DNA of 64,000 bases from UBA6814 sp040753075 (GTDB lineage Bacteria; Desulfobacterota; Desulfovibrionia; Desulfovibrionales; Desulfovibrionaceae): positions 77,049 through 141,048 of the forward strand of contig JBFMHA010000001.1 of NCBI GenBank assembly GCA_040753075.1. The letters run 5' to 3'. Shown piece after piece: positions 42,901-52,032 of this stretch. The notes beneath the pieces were generated by a model that ran no database searches, was not told the origin of the DNA, and saw only the letters and a list, made by a program, of their open reading frames with translations. A program made the translations under genes and the position numbers. The first letter of the stretch is position 1, and each line of letters starts with the position of its first letter.

Positions 42901-44072
42901 GCTTCGCCTTCTTCCGGAGCGCTCTCCACCGGGATGATGATCTTGAGCGGCTCCTTGATGGTATAGTGCTTGGCGTGCTCGTAGATGAACTCGATGAGGG
43001 CCTCCGAGAGCTCCTGCCCCTTGCTCACCAGAAGCACCTCCCGGGTCCCCCGCCGTCCGATCACGTCCTCGGAGAGCACCTGGCCCGGCTCCAGGGCCAG
43101 GAGCCGGACCTCCCGGAAGATGTACTTCGCCTCCTCGCCAAGCATCCGGTCCAGGGCGCCCAGGACCTTCATGTCGTACCACCCCCTGCGCTGCTGCAGG
43201 AAGACCAGGGCCTCGGCCTTGCTCACCCGGTTGCTGATGTAGGCGTCGAAGTCCACCGCGACCTTGAGGATCCGCGAGCCCAGGGGAATGCCGTCGCCCT
43301 TGCGCGCGTCCTCGGGCATGCCGGTTCCGTCGTAGCGCTTCTCCTGGTAGAGCACGATGTCCGCCACCCCGGACATGCGCGGGATGCCCCGCAGGAGCTT
43401 GGCCGCCAGGAGCGGGTGCTCGTTGTAGCGGTTCTGCTGGCTCTCGGTGAGCACCTGGTTTTCCAGGACCCGGCTGACGATGCCCTCGGGCAGGGAGATG
43501 AACCCGAGCATGGAGAGCATGGCCGCGGTCTCCGTCTCCCAGGGCGAGGGATCGGCCAGCTCCCGGCTCATGCCCCGCACGTAGGGCAGGATCCGGGACA
43601 CCCGGCCGTAGACCTCGGGCTTGAGCGTGCTCAGGACGTCGCACAGGAGGTGGACGTTGGCCTTGAGGGTCTTTTCCAGGAGTTCCCGCTCCGCGCTCTG
43701 CAGTTCGTAGATGCGCAGGCCGTCGGCCAGGGCCTTGGCCAGGACCTTGGGCGGGCAGGGCTTGGTCAGCAGCCGGAAGATGTTGCCCTCGTTGACCGCG
43801 GTGATGGCGGTCTCGGCGTCCGCATACCCGGTGAGCATGATCCGCACCGTGTCCGGGGACCGCTCCAGGACCTTGGCCAGGAACTCCACGCCGTTCATGC
43901 CCGGCATGCGGTAGTCCGAGATGACCAGGGAGATGGGCCTCTGCCCGGCCAGGACCTTGAGCCCCGTCTCCCCGTCCGGGGCGGTGAAGGTCGCGAACCG
44001 CTGTCCGAGCACCCGCTCGAAGGACCTGAGCAGCTTCTCGTCGTCGTCCACGATGAGAATCTTATGCTTCAT
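42897..44072 (-). CDS. REC with degenerate HD-GYP domain
   Basis: This 391-residue protein has a complete receiver (ILIVDDDEKL, acceptor in VISDYRMPGMNG, TGYADA, TKPCPP). Its C-terminal half follows HD-GYP spacing but has lost key residues: HD in the first motif is SM (AAMLSMLGFISLPEG), and the GYP loop reads KRYDGTGMP. It is probably inactive as an enzyme and may bind ligand or partner. A C-terminal extension (LALEPGQVLSEDVIGR onward) recalls domains found after HDOD/HD-GYP units. It overlaps both neighbours (11 bases upstream, 4 downstream), so the operon is translationally coupled. Confidence 0.88.
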   Translation of the reverse strand: MKHKILIVDDDEKLLRSFERVLGQRFATFTAPDGETGLKVLAGQRPISLVISDYRMPGMNGVEFLAKVLERSPDTVRIMLTGYADAETAITAVNEGNIFRLLTKPCPPKVLAKALADGLRIYELQSAERELLEKTLKANVHLLCDVLSTLKPEVYGRVSRILPYVRGMSRELADPSPWETETAAMLSMLGFISLPEGIVSRVLENQVLTESQQNRYNEHPLLAAKLLRGIPRMSGVADIVLYQEKRYDGTGMPEDARKGDGIPLGSRILKVAVDFDAYISNRVSKAEALVFLQQRRGWYDMKVLGALDRMLGEEAKYIFREVRLLALEPGQVLSEDVIGRRGTREVLLVSKGQELSEALIEFIYEHAKHYTIKEPLKIIIPVESAPEEGEA

Positions 44073-45276
44073 GGACTTCTATCCTTGCGCAGACGTCTCG
44101 CACGCCCTTTCTCCAGAGGTCCAGGTGCTGGTCCAGGCCCGCGCGCCGGAGATAGGCGAGGTCCAGCGGGGGCCTGTGGTATCCGGGGTTGAGGACCACC
44201 ATCTCCCGGTCCAGGATGTTGGCGCAGTAAACCGCCAGGGCCGGATCCAGCCCGGGCGTGATGGTGCAGGGCGCGTGGTGCAGGAGGGCGGCCTCCACCA
44301 CGCTGTCGGGCAGTCCCCACAGGCGCAGCAGGTACGCCCCCATCTCGGCGTGGGTCGCGCCCAGCACCTCCCGCTCCACCTCGTGCACGGGCCGGGATTC
44401 GCGCTGCACTCTCCCTATGATCTCAGAATACTCCTCGGCCAGGTTGGAGGCAAGGATGAGCTTGCCCATGTCGTGCAGCAGCCCGGCCGTCCGGTAGACG
44501 TCGAGGGCCTTTTCCGGCGTCCCTTCCAGCGCCGCGATCCGCTCGGCCGCGCAGGAGGTGCGCAGGCTGTGCTCCAGGAGCCGGCGCAGGGAGTAGTCGG
44601 GGATGGACACCTCGCAGGCGTCGAAGGTGGCGAAGGCCATGACCAGGCTCTGCAGGTATTCGGCGCCCACCAGGTTCACGGCCTGCGCCGGGTCCACGAT
44701 CTTGCGCGTCGCCCCGAAGAAGGGCGAGTTCACCAGCTTGAGCAGCCGGGCGGTCATGGCCACGTCCCGGCGGATGATGTCCCCGAGCTTCTTGAGGGAG
44801 GGGGAGTCGCTGGCGAGCTCCCGGGAGACCTGGCGGTAGAGTTCGGGCAGGCTCGGGAGCCGGTTGATGCTCCCCACCAGGGCGCGCAGCCCGGTGCTTT
44901 GCAGGAGGTTCCTGGACTGCAGGGCGTTGCGGATGGTGGAGACGAGCAGGTCCCTGGGGCAGGGCTTGGACAGGAACTGGTGGGAGGGCGGGAACGCCCG
45001 GCCCAGGTACTCCTTTTCCGCGTACCCCGAGAGCACCAGCCGGATGGTCCCGGGGTAAAGCTTCCGGACCTCGTGCAGCAGGTCTGCCCCGTCCATCCCG
45101 GGCATCCGCATGTCGGTGACGATGACGTCCGCCGGGGCGGCCGCCATGATCTCCAGGGCCGCGGGGCCGCCGTCGGCGAAGCTCATGCGCCACTCCCCGG
45201 ACATGTCCGCGAGCATCCGCCGCAGGCCGTCGAGGACCTTGCGCTCGTCGTCCACGAACAGGATGTCGGACATCAT
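44062..45276 (-). CDS. REC-HDOD signalling protein
   Basis: This 404-residue protein has an N-terminal receiver (SDILFVDDERKV, acceptor in VTDMRMPGMDG, SGYA, LSKPCP) and an HDOD domain (about 130-330; SLPELYRQVSRELAS, RLLKLVNSPFFGA, TAGLLHDMGKLILA). HDOD is related to HD hydrolases, but its output is mostly protein interaction. ATG overlaps the kinase stop (ATGA). A paralogue with the same layout ends the che operon at 59933-61159, next to a kinase related to the one upstream here. It is therefore likely the cognate partner of that kinase. Confidence 0.92.
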   Translation of the reverse strand: MMSDILFVDDERKVLDGLRRMLADMSGEWRMSFADGGPAALEIMAAAPADVIVTDMRMPGMDGADLLHEVRKLYPGTIRLVLSGYAEKEYLGRAFPPSHQFLSKPCPRDLLVSTIRNALQSRNLLQSTGLRALVGSINRLPSLPELYRQVSRELASDSPSLKKLGDIIRRDVAMTARLLKLVNSPFFGATRKIVDPAQAVNLVGAEYLQSLVMAFATFDACEVSIPDYSLRRLLEHSLRTSCAAERIAALEGTPEKALDVYRTAGLLHDMGKLILASNLAEEYSEIIGRVQRESRPVHEVEREVLGATHAEMGAYLLRLWGLPDSVVEAALLHHAPCTITPGLDPALAVYCANILDREMVVLNPGYHRPPLDLAYLRRAGLDQHLDLWRKGVRDVCARIEVHEA

Positions 45277-48200
45277 GGTTCGGGCTTCTCCTGGGGCTGC
45301 TCGAGGGGCAGGCGCACGGAGAAGGTCGTGCCCTTCCCCTCCTCGGTTTCGAAGGTGATGGCCCCGTGGTGCTTGTCCGCCACCACGGTGCGGGCGATGG
45401 CCAGGCCCTGGCCCGTGCCCCGGCCCACCTCCTTGGTGGTGAAGAACGGGTCGAATATCCGGGACCGGACGTCGACGGGGATTCCGGTCCCCGTGTCCTG
45501 GACCTCGATGACCGCCCAGCCGTCCTCGACCCGGGTGCGCACGGTGATGAGCCCCTTTTCGTCCGGCCTCCTGCCGGGGTCTGCGGCGATGGCGTGGGCC
45601 GCGTTGACGATGAGGTTCAGCGCCACCTGGTTGATGTCCGGCAGGACGCAGGGCACCGGGGGCAGGTCGGGGTCCAGTTCGGCGGCCAGGTCGGCCACGT
45701 ACTTCCACTCGTTCCTGGCCACCACGATGGTGCCGCGCAGGGCGACGTTGAGGTCCGCCGGCGCCATCCCGGCCTGGCCGGGATGGGCGAAGCGCTTGAC
45801 CGAATCCACGATGACGGAGATGCGCCGCAGCCCGTCGTCGGCGTCCTCGAACGCGCCGGGGACGTCCGCCAGGACGTGTTCGGTCTTGCGCTCCTCCCTG
45901 GCCTCCTCGACCCGCCGGACCGCCGCGGCCAGGGCCGGGACGTCCCGGGCCGCGGCCAGCAGCGCGTCGTACTCCCGGAGCACGTCCAGCAGGTCGTCGA
46001 ACGCGCCGCGCAGGAACTGGGGGTTGTTCTCCACGTACTGGGTCGGGGTGTTGATCTCGTGGGCGATGCCCGCCGCGAGCTGGCCGATGGCCTCCAGCCG
46101 CTGGGCCTGCACGAGCTGGAGCTGGAGCAGCCGCTCCCGGGTCATGTCCCTGGCCAGGGCCATGGAGCCCACGATGGCCCCCTGCTCGTCCCGCACCGGC
46201 GAGCCGGAGATGTCCACGAACACCCGGCGGCCGTCCCGGTGGACGAACTCCATGGAGTGCCTGTGGGAGATGCCCTGCCGGCTCTCCTCGAGAGCCTGGC
46301 CGAGGTGGTGGGCTTTCTCCTCGCTCATGTAGTCGCGGGGGTCCGCGCCCAGCATCTCGCCGGGCTCGTAGCCCAGCATCCCGGCCATGCTGCGGTTGAT
46401 GAACGTGGTCTTCCCCTGCCTGTCCACGACCCACAGCCCTTCGGACAGGCCGTCGATCAGGTCGAAGTACCGCCGCTCGTTGTATCGCAGGGTCCGCTCC
46501 AGGCGGGCGGACTCGATGGCGTTGCCCAGGACGCGGGCGAAGGTCTCGATCAGGGTGACGTCCTCCGGATTCCAGTCCCGCGGCTCGCGCACGGCCGTGA
46601 ACGTCAGGCAGCCCACGGAGGCCCCGGCCTTGGACAGGGGAACGGCGAGCAGGGACAGGACGCCTCGCTTATCGAGGCTGGCCCGCACCGCCGCGGCCTC
46701 GGGGGGAAGGTCCCCGATCCGCCGGATGACCAGGCTTTCGGGACTGCGGAGCCGGGACATGACCCAGGAGTGGGCGCCCTCATCCCTGGCGCAGACGCCT
46801 TCAGCTTGCGACTCCCCCTCGGCGCTCCAGGAGGCAAGACAGGCGGCGCCTCCGGCGTCCAGGCTGCACACCCGGGCCGCATCCGCGCCGATGGCCTCGG
46901 CCACGATGCCCAGCAGGGGCCGCAGGTCTTTCTCCAACTCCTCCAGCCGCAGTCCGATGAGCTGGCCCGACACCCCGGCCAGGACCTGCTCCAGCTCCAG
47001 CCTCCGGCGCAGGGCGTCCTCGGCCTGCTTGCGGTGGGTGATGTCCCTGGAGAAGCCTTCGATGATCTCCTGCCCGGCGTCCGGGTCCGTGACCAGCCGG
47101 GCGCAGGTGGAGAGCCAGATATCCGCCCCGTCCCTCGTCCTCCGCAGGCTCTCGAACTCCTTGACCTGGCCATGGGCGCGGAGGAGGCGGAGGAATTCCG
47201 TGCGCCGGGCCGGATCGGCGTAGACCTGCCCGGCGATGTCGCTCACGCCGGCGGTGAACTCCTCGGCCGAGGCGTAGCCGAGCATCTCCGCATGAGCCGG
47301 GTTGACCGCAAGGTATCTCCCTTCCGGTGTGGAGCGGAAGATTCCCACCGGCGCGGTCTCGAACAGGGTGCGGTAGCGCTCCTCGCTCCGCCGCAGCGCC
47401 TCCAGGGCCTGCTTGCGCTCGGTGATGTCGTGGATGATGGAGTGGAGGAAGGCCTTCCCCTTCATCTCGAACCTGCTGCTGAACACCGCCACGTCGCGGA
47501 TCGAGCCGTCGGCCCGGCGGTGGCGGAACTCGAAATAGACCCGCTCCCTGGCCCTGACCTTCGCCATTTCCTCCTTCACCGCTTCCGGAGGCAGGGTGTT
47601 GATGTCATGGATGCGCATGCTGCGAAGCTGCTCGCGCGACCACCCGTAGAACCCCACGGCCGCCAGGTTGGCGTCGAGGATGGCCCCGCTGTCGGGATCG
47701 ATAAGGAGCTTGACCGCCGTATGGCGCTCGAACAGATGGCGGAAGAGCTCCTCGCTCTGGCGCAGCGCCTCCTCGGACCGCCGGCGTTCGGATTCCAGGC
47801 GCTCCCGCTCCAGCCAGGCGTGGAGCAGGGGCGCGACGTACTGGCGGGCGTCGTCCACGATTTCCTGCTCATCGCCGCCGTAGCCGCCGGGCCGGTTGGC
47901 CAGGAACAAGACGCCGACGGTCCGGCCGGCATAGAGGATCGGCGCGACCAGGATGCTCCGGATGGGCACGTGCCCTTCCGGCGTGCTCACCGGGACGTTC
48001 CTCACCAGCATGCGCCGCTCCAGGATCGCCCGGGCCCAGATGGTGTCCCCCCAGGTCTCCCGCGGAAACCGGATGGTCTTCTCCGGGACCTGGCACCTGT
48101 CCCAGACGTCCCGGCTCAGGGAGGGGGCGACCATCGCGCCCTCCTCGTCGAAGTAGGCGAAGACGCCGTACTCGCTGTTCGTGGCGTCGAGCAGCAGGCG

Positions 48201-48914
48201 CAGGCCGGCGGAAAAGATCTCGTCGCCCTGGACGGTGAGGAACACCGACGCCACCCTGCTCCTGACGGCCGCCAGCCGGCAGGCCTTCTCCAGCCCCTGC
48301 TCCGCCTGCTTCCGCTGCGCCGCCTCCTGCGCCAGGCGCGCGGCCTTGTCCTCCGCGACCCGGGTCCGCTCCGCGACCCGCTGCTCGAGCTCCGCGTTGA
48401 GCCTCGCCAGCTCCTCCTCGGCCCGATGCCGGCCGGTGAGGTCGCTGCCCACGGCCTGATACTCCACGATGCCGCCCGCGGCATCGAAGAACCCGCGGTT
48501 CGACCAGCGGACCCAGCGGACATCCCCGTCCGCGGCCAGCACCGCGTTTTCAGTGAAGCGGAGAGGGGAGTCCCGGGTTATGGCCCGGATGTTGTCGAAG
48601 ACGGCCGGGTGGTGCTCTTCGGGAACGAGCGGCAGGAAGGACCGGCCCAGGAGCTGGTCCTCGGACTGGCCGAAGAAGCGGCAGTAGGCCGGATTCACGA
48701 AGGTCAGGACGCAGTCCGGGGTGAACCGGCACACCAGTTCGGCCTGGTCCTCCACGACGGCCTTGTAGAGCATCGCCCCCTGGCGCAGGGCGTCCTCCAG
48801 CAGAGCCAACCTCCGGACCTCCCTCTCCAGCCGCCGGTTCGCTTCCTCCAGCTTCTTCACGCGGTTGCGCGCATCGGGGTCGGGATTGTCCTGCTTGCTT
48901 CTCTGGGATCCCAT
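45273..48914 (-). CDS. large soluble histidine kinase with PAS and GAF domains
   Basis: This 1213-residue protein has no membrane segment. Rough order: coiled coil 1-45, PAS 50-165, coiled coil, GAF 215-375, PAS 395-505, PAS 510-640, GAF 650-825, PAS 830-950, HisKA (GIAHEINTPTQY, His952), long helical insert, and ATPase 1080-1200 (NLIVNAAHAI, DTGTGIPVDV, GTGQGLAIAR). It should integrate several cytoplasmic ligands. Its kinase core, including the insert between H-box and ATPase, matches the kinase at 57524-59875. It heads a coupled operon with REC-HDOD, REC/degenerate HD-GYP and REC-HD-GYP, divergent from the che operon. Confidence 0.92.
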   Translation of the reverse strand: MGSQRSKQDNPDPDARNRVKKLEEANRRLEREVRRLALLEDALRQGAMLYKAVVEDQAELVCRFTPDCVLTFVNPAYCRFFGQSEDQLLGRSFLPLVPEEHHPAVFDNIRAITRDSPLRFTENAVLAADGDVRWVRWSNRGFFDAAGGIVEYQAVGSDLTGRHRAEEELARLNAELEQRVAERTRVAEDKAARLAQEAAQRKQAEQGLEKACRLAAVRSRVASVFLTVQGDEIFSAGLRLLLDATNSEYGVFAYFDEEGAMVAPSLSRDVWDRCQVPEKTIRFPRETWGDTIWARAILERRMLVRNVPVSTPEGHVPIRSILVAPILYAGRTVGVLFLANRPGGYGGDEQEIVDDARQYVAPLLHAWLERERLESERRRSEEALRQSEELFRHLFERHTAVKLLIDPDSGAILDANLAAVGFYGWSREQLRSMRIHDINTLPPEAVKEEMAKVRARERVYFEFRHRRADGSIRDVAVFSSRFEMKGKAFLHSIIHDITERKQALEALRRSEERYRTLFETAPVGIFRSTPEGRYLAVNPAHAEMLGYASAEEFTAGVSDIAGQVYADPARRTEFLRLLRAHGQVKEFESLRRTRDGADIWLSTCARLVTDPDAGQEIIEGFSRDITHRKQAEDALRRRLELEQVLAGVSGQLIGLRLEELEKDLRPLLGIVAEAIGADAARVCSLDAGGAACLASWSAEGESQAEGVCARDEGAHSWVMSRLRSPESLVIRRIGDLPPEAAAVRASLDKRGVLSLLAVPLSKAGASVGCLTFTAVREPRDWNPEDVTLIETFARVLGNAIESARLERTLRYNERRYFDLIDGLSEGLWVVDRQGKTTFINRSMAGMLGYEPGEMLGADPRDYMSEEKAHHLGQALEESRQGISHRHSMEFVHRDGRRVFVDISGSPVRDEQGAIVGSMALARDMTRERLLQLQLVQAQRLEAIGQLAAGIAHEINTPTQYVENNPQFLRGAFDDLLDVLREYDALLAAARDVPALAAAVRRVEEAREERKTEHVLADVPGAFEDADDGLRRISVIVDSVKRFAHPGQAGMAPADLNVALRGTIVVARNEWKYVADLAAELDPDLPPVPCVLPDINQVALNLIVNAAHAIAADPGRRPDEKGLITVRTRVEDGWAVIEVQDTGTGIPVDVRSRIFDPFFTTKEVGRGTGQGLAIARTVVADKHHGAITFETEEGKGTTFSVRLPLEQPQEKPEP

Positions 48915-49351
48915 GGCGGTCTCCGGCTGACTGCTCCGGTGGGAGGACCTGTACTGACACGTGTTATCCTATGAGACCGGGACATTGCAAGCTCGTTCAA
49001 TGAAATCGCGCATGCTACTCCACGTGGGCCGCTCGCGCGAACGCCTCCCCCCCGGGGGGCCACCTCCCCCGGAATGTTTGCCATGACTTGCCTGCCGGCC
49101 GTCCCGACGCCGGGCCGCGCTCGGGAGGCTGCCGTCGTCCATCCCCGATCCCATTGACGGAAAACAGCTTTCCCAGCCTGCGCTCTCTGCATTGACATTC
49201 ACGAACGGCGGGGTAATGTGGCAGATGAGGGAATGCCCTCTATCTGATTGCGCGTCGCTGCCCCTGCCTCCCGGCAGACGGGCTCCGGCGCGGGTGCGGC
49301 GTCCCGGACGGCGCGCATCGGCGCGCACGGGCGCGGGACAGGGAGGCTGGC
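48915..49351. other. divergent intergenic region between two signalling operons
   Basis: No gene is seen. It must hold promoters for the minus-strand kinase operon and the plus-strand che operon. For the minus strand a weak TTGCAA with TAACAC pair exists near 48960-48990. The plus-strand candidate is listed separately. Confidence 0.6.
49192..49219 (+). promoter_or_regulatory. promoter candidate for the che operon
   Basis: A perfect TTGACA (49192-49197) with a 16-base spacer to TAATGT (49214-49219), about 135 bases before the first cheW start. Confidence 0.5.
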
Positions 49352-49822
49352 ATGCACCTCCTGGAATTCATCGTGGAAGGCCGGCGCTGCGCCATACCCG
49401 TGGCGGCGGCGGAGCGCATCCACCTGGCGGTGGAGGTCACGCCCCTGGCCAACGCCCCGGACGCGGTGCAGGGACTGGTCAACGTCGAGGGGCGGATACT
49501 CCCGGTGATCAGCCTGCGCAGGCGGCTGGGACTCCCGGACCGGGACCCCCTGCCCGGCGACCGGATGATCGTGGCCCACACCTCCCGGCGCAGCATGGTC
49601 CTGCTGGTGGACGCCGTGCCCGGAGTGCTGGACGTGGACGAAACCGCGTACGTCTCCGGGGAGGCCCTGTTCCCGGACGCGGGCTCCCTGCTCGGCGTTT
49701 CCCAGGTCGAGGGCGACCTGCTCATGGTCGAGGACCTGGAACAACTGCTCGCGGCCGAAGACGAGCCGATCCTGGCCGCGGCCCTGGAGAACCCGCCCCA
49801 TGCCGCACCCGACGCCGCCTGA
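49352..49822 (+). CDS. CheW-like adaptor, WspB position
   Basis: This 156-residue single CheW domain (LLEFIVEGRRCAIPV, GLVNVEGRILPVISL, VLLVDAVPGVLDV) links the receptor to CheA. ATG follows GGGAGGCTGGC. Its 3' end overlaps cheR by 23 bases. It opens the operon cheW-cheR-cheW-mcp-cheA-cheB, the Wsp-like gene content. Two different CheW proteins in one operon suggest different positions in the array. Confidence 0.92.
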   Translation: MHLLEFIVEGRRCAIPVAAAERIHLAVEVTPLANAPDAVQGLVNVEGRILPVISLRRRLGLPDRDPLPGDRMIVAHTSRRSMVLLVDAVPGVLDVDETAYVSGEALFPDAGSLLGVSQVEGDLLMVEDLEQLLAAEDEPILAAALENPPHAAPDAA

Positions 49823-51368
49823 CGGGCGCCCCGACGACGCGCTGCTCGGCCGGCTCTCCGCGACCGTGGCCGCCCGGCTGGGACTGAGCATCCCCCGCAA
49901 GCGCTGGGGAATCCTGCGCAAGGTCCTGCTCTCCCTGGGGGCGGAATTCGGCCTCCCCGACCCGGTCGACTGCGCCAACCGCCTCCTGGCCCCGGAGGCC
50001 TCGGCCGGCATGCTCCAGGCCCTCGCCGAGCGGCTCACCGTGGGCGAAACCTACTTCTTCCGGGACGAGGCGTTCCTGGCCGACCTGGAGCGGCACGTCC
50101 TCGCCCCGCTCATCGAGCGGCGCCGGGGAGGCGAACAACGCCTGCGGATCATGAGCGCCGGGTGCGCCTCGGGCGAGGAGGCCTACACCCTGGCCATTCT
50201 CCTGAACCGACTCCTGCCGGACAGGACCGGCTGGAAGGTGTCCATCCTCGGGGTGGACGTGAACGCGCAGGCCCTGGACAAGGCCCGGACCGGGACCTAC
50301 ACCGCCTGGTCCTTCCGCCGTGTCGGGGAGCGCCGGCGCGACGCCCACTTCCTGCGGGAGCACGGACGCCGCTGGCGGATCAGGCCCGAACTGCGGGCCA
50401 TGGTCTCGTTCCTTCGCCTGAACCTGGCCGAGGACCGCTATCCCTCGACCGTGAACGGCACGGCCGGCATGGACCTCGTGCTGTGCCGCAACGTGCTCAT
50501 GTACTTCGTGCCGGAGGCGGCCGCGGAGGTGGTCGGCCGGCTGCGCGACTGCCTGGTCCCCGGCGGCGTCCTGGCCCTGGCCGCCAGCGAGATGATCCTG
50601 GCCCGGGTTCCGGGCCTGGAGCCCTCGGGCCACCCGGGGTTCATGGTCCGGACCGACCGGTCGCCGGGCGCTGGCGCCCCCGTTCCGGCGGACGTCTTCC
50701 TGTCGGTGTTGCCGCCGGCGGACCTGTCGGCGTCCGCGCCGCCGCCGCCCTCCTTGGCGCCGGCTCCGGCCAGGGCGGCTCCTGCGCCCCGGCCGCCGGA
50801 AGGCCCGCCCTCCCCTCCTCCGCCAGCCGCCGGCTCCCTTCTCCAGGCCGCCCAGGAGCACTACTCGGCCGGCCGCTATGCGGCGGCCGCAGCCGCGGCC
50901 GAAGGCTTCGCTAGTGACCCGGCGTCGGCGGCCGACGCCGACTGGGCGCGGGCCGTGTACATCCTGGCCCGGGCCCTGGCCAACCTGAACGAATACGCCC
51001 GGGCGGACCAGACCGTGCTCCGGGCCATCGCCCGGGACAAGCTCAACCCCGGGCTGCGCTACCTGCGGGCCAGCATCCTCCTGGAGGAAGGCCGGAAGGA
51101 GCGGACGTCCGAGGCCAAGGAGGAGTTGCGCCGCGCCCTGTACCTGGACCCGCGCCACGCCCCGGCCCACTTCCTCCTGGGCAACATCGCCCGGGACGAG
51201 GGCCGGAGAGACGCGGCCCGGCGGCACTTCGCCAACGCCCGCGAGATCGTCAGGGGCATGGCCCAGGACCAGGAGCTGGCCGAGACCGGCGGCATGAGCG
51301 CGGGCGGCCTGGCCGCGGCCCTGGACGCCATAGCCAACCGGGAGACGCACCATGAGCGCAGGAGATGA
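49800..51368 (+). CDS. CheR methyltransferase with C-terminal TPR repeats, WspC-like
   Basis: This 522-residue protein has the CheR domain in residues 15-275 (TVGETYFFRDEAF, the SAM loop IMSAGCASGEEAYTLA, DLVLCRNVLMYF). A Pro/Ala-rich linker (about 290-345) leads to TPR-like helical repeats (about 350-500; YLRASILLEEGRK, HAPAHFLLGNIARDEGR). It methylates receptor glutamates. CheR-TPR fusions are typical of Wsp-like and other non-flagellar chemosensory systems. The TPR part probably binds a receptor or adaptor. Confidence 0.93.
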   Translation: MPHPTPPDGRPDDALLGRLSATVAARLGLSIPRKRWGILRKVLLSLGAEFGLPDPVDCANRLLAPEASAGMLQALAERLTVGETYFFRDEAFLADLERHVLAPLIERRRGGEQRLRIMSAGCASGEEAYTLAILLNRLLPDRTGWKVSILGVDVNAQALDKARTGTYTAWSFRRVGERRRDAHFLREHGRRWRIRPELRAMVSFLRLNLAEDRYPSTVNGTAGMDLVLCRNVLMYFVPEAAAEVVGRLRDCLVPGGVLALAASEMILARVPGLEPSGHPGFMVRTDRSPGAGAPVPADVFLSVLPPADLSASAPPPPSLAPAPARAAPAPRPPEGPPSPPPPAAGSLLQAAQEHYSAGRYAAAAAAAEGFASDPASAADADWARAVYILARALANLNEYARADQTVLRAIARDKLNPGLRYLRASILLEEGRKERTSEAKEELRRALYLDPRHAPAHFLLGNIARDEGRRDAARRHFANAREIVRGMAQDQELAETGGMSAGGLAAALDAIANRETHHERRR

Positions 51369-51378
51369 GGAGCACGCC

Positions 51379-51969
51379 ATGGCCGAGACCAAGCCCCAAG
51401 CGCCGCCTCCGGACGCGGCCCGGGACATCCTGCGCCGGCGGGCGAAGGCCCTGGCCCGCCCCTCCCGGGACGACTCCCGGGAGCAGGACGCCCTTCCGGT
51501 GGTCGAATTCATCCTCGCCGGGGAGCGGTACGCCCTGGATGCGGGCCATATCCGGGAGGTGGCCCCGGTCCGCGGGCTGCTCCCCCTGCCCGGCGCCCCG
51601 GACTTCGTCCTGGGCATCATCAGCCTGCGGGGGGAAATCCATTCGGTGGTGGACCTGCGCAGGCTCTTCGGTTTGCCTGAACGTGCATCCGGCGAGGGGT
51701 ACGCGGTCATCATCCACGGCCCGGACATGGAGTTCGGCCTCTTCGCCGAGGAAATCATCGGGGCGACGATGCTCCGCCCCTCGGCCCTCGAAGATTCCCT
51801 GCCCACCCTCTCGGACATCCGGGCCGAGTTCCTCAAGGGCGTCACCGGCCAGGGGCTGGTCTACCTGGACGCGGCCCGGCTCCTGTCCGACCCGCGCCTG
51901 GCCGCGACGGGCGAACGCGCTTCGGGAGCCGGATCCACACGGCCCAGGGAATCAAGCTCGGCAGGATGA
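51379..51969 (+). CDS. second CheW-like adaptor, WspD position
   Basis: This 196-residue protein has a charged N-terminal extension (about 45 residues) and a CheW domain (VVEFILAGERYALDAGHI, GIISLRGEIHSVVDLRRLF). ATG 51379 is chosen because GAGGAG lies 6-8 bases upstream. An in-frame ATG at 51352 would add 9 residues and overlap cheR by 17 bases; both have plausible ribosome sites. It couples the MCP to CheA alongside the first CheW. The last 20 residues are low-complexity Ser/Arg. Confidence 0.9.
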   Translation: MAETKPQAPPPDAARDILRRRAKALARPSRDDSREQDALPVVEFILAGERYALDAGHIREVAPVRGLLPLPGAPDFVLGIISLRGEIHSVVDLRRLFGLPERASGEGYAVIIHGPDMEFGLFAEEIIGATMLRPSALEDSLPTLSDIRAEFLKGVTGQGLVYLDAARLLSDPRLAATGERASGAGSTRPRESSSAG

Positions 51970-52032
51970 GCGCAAGGGCGAGGCAGGCGACGCCCAAAAG
52001 GCGGCAACAGCTCCAACGCGGAGGCGAGGCTC

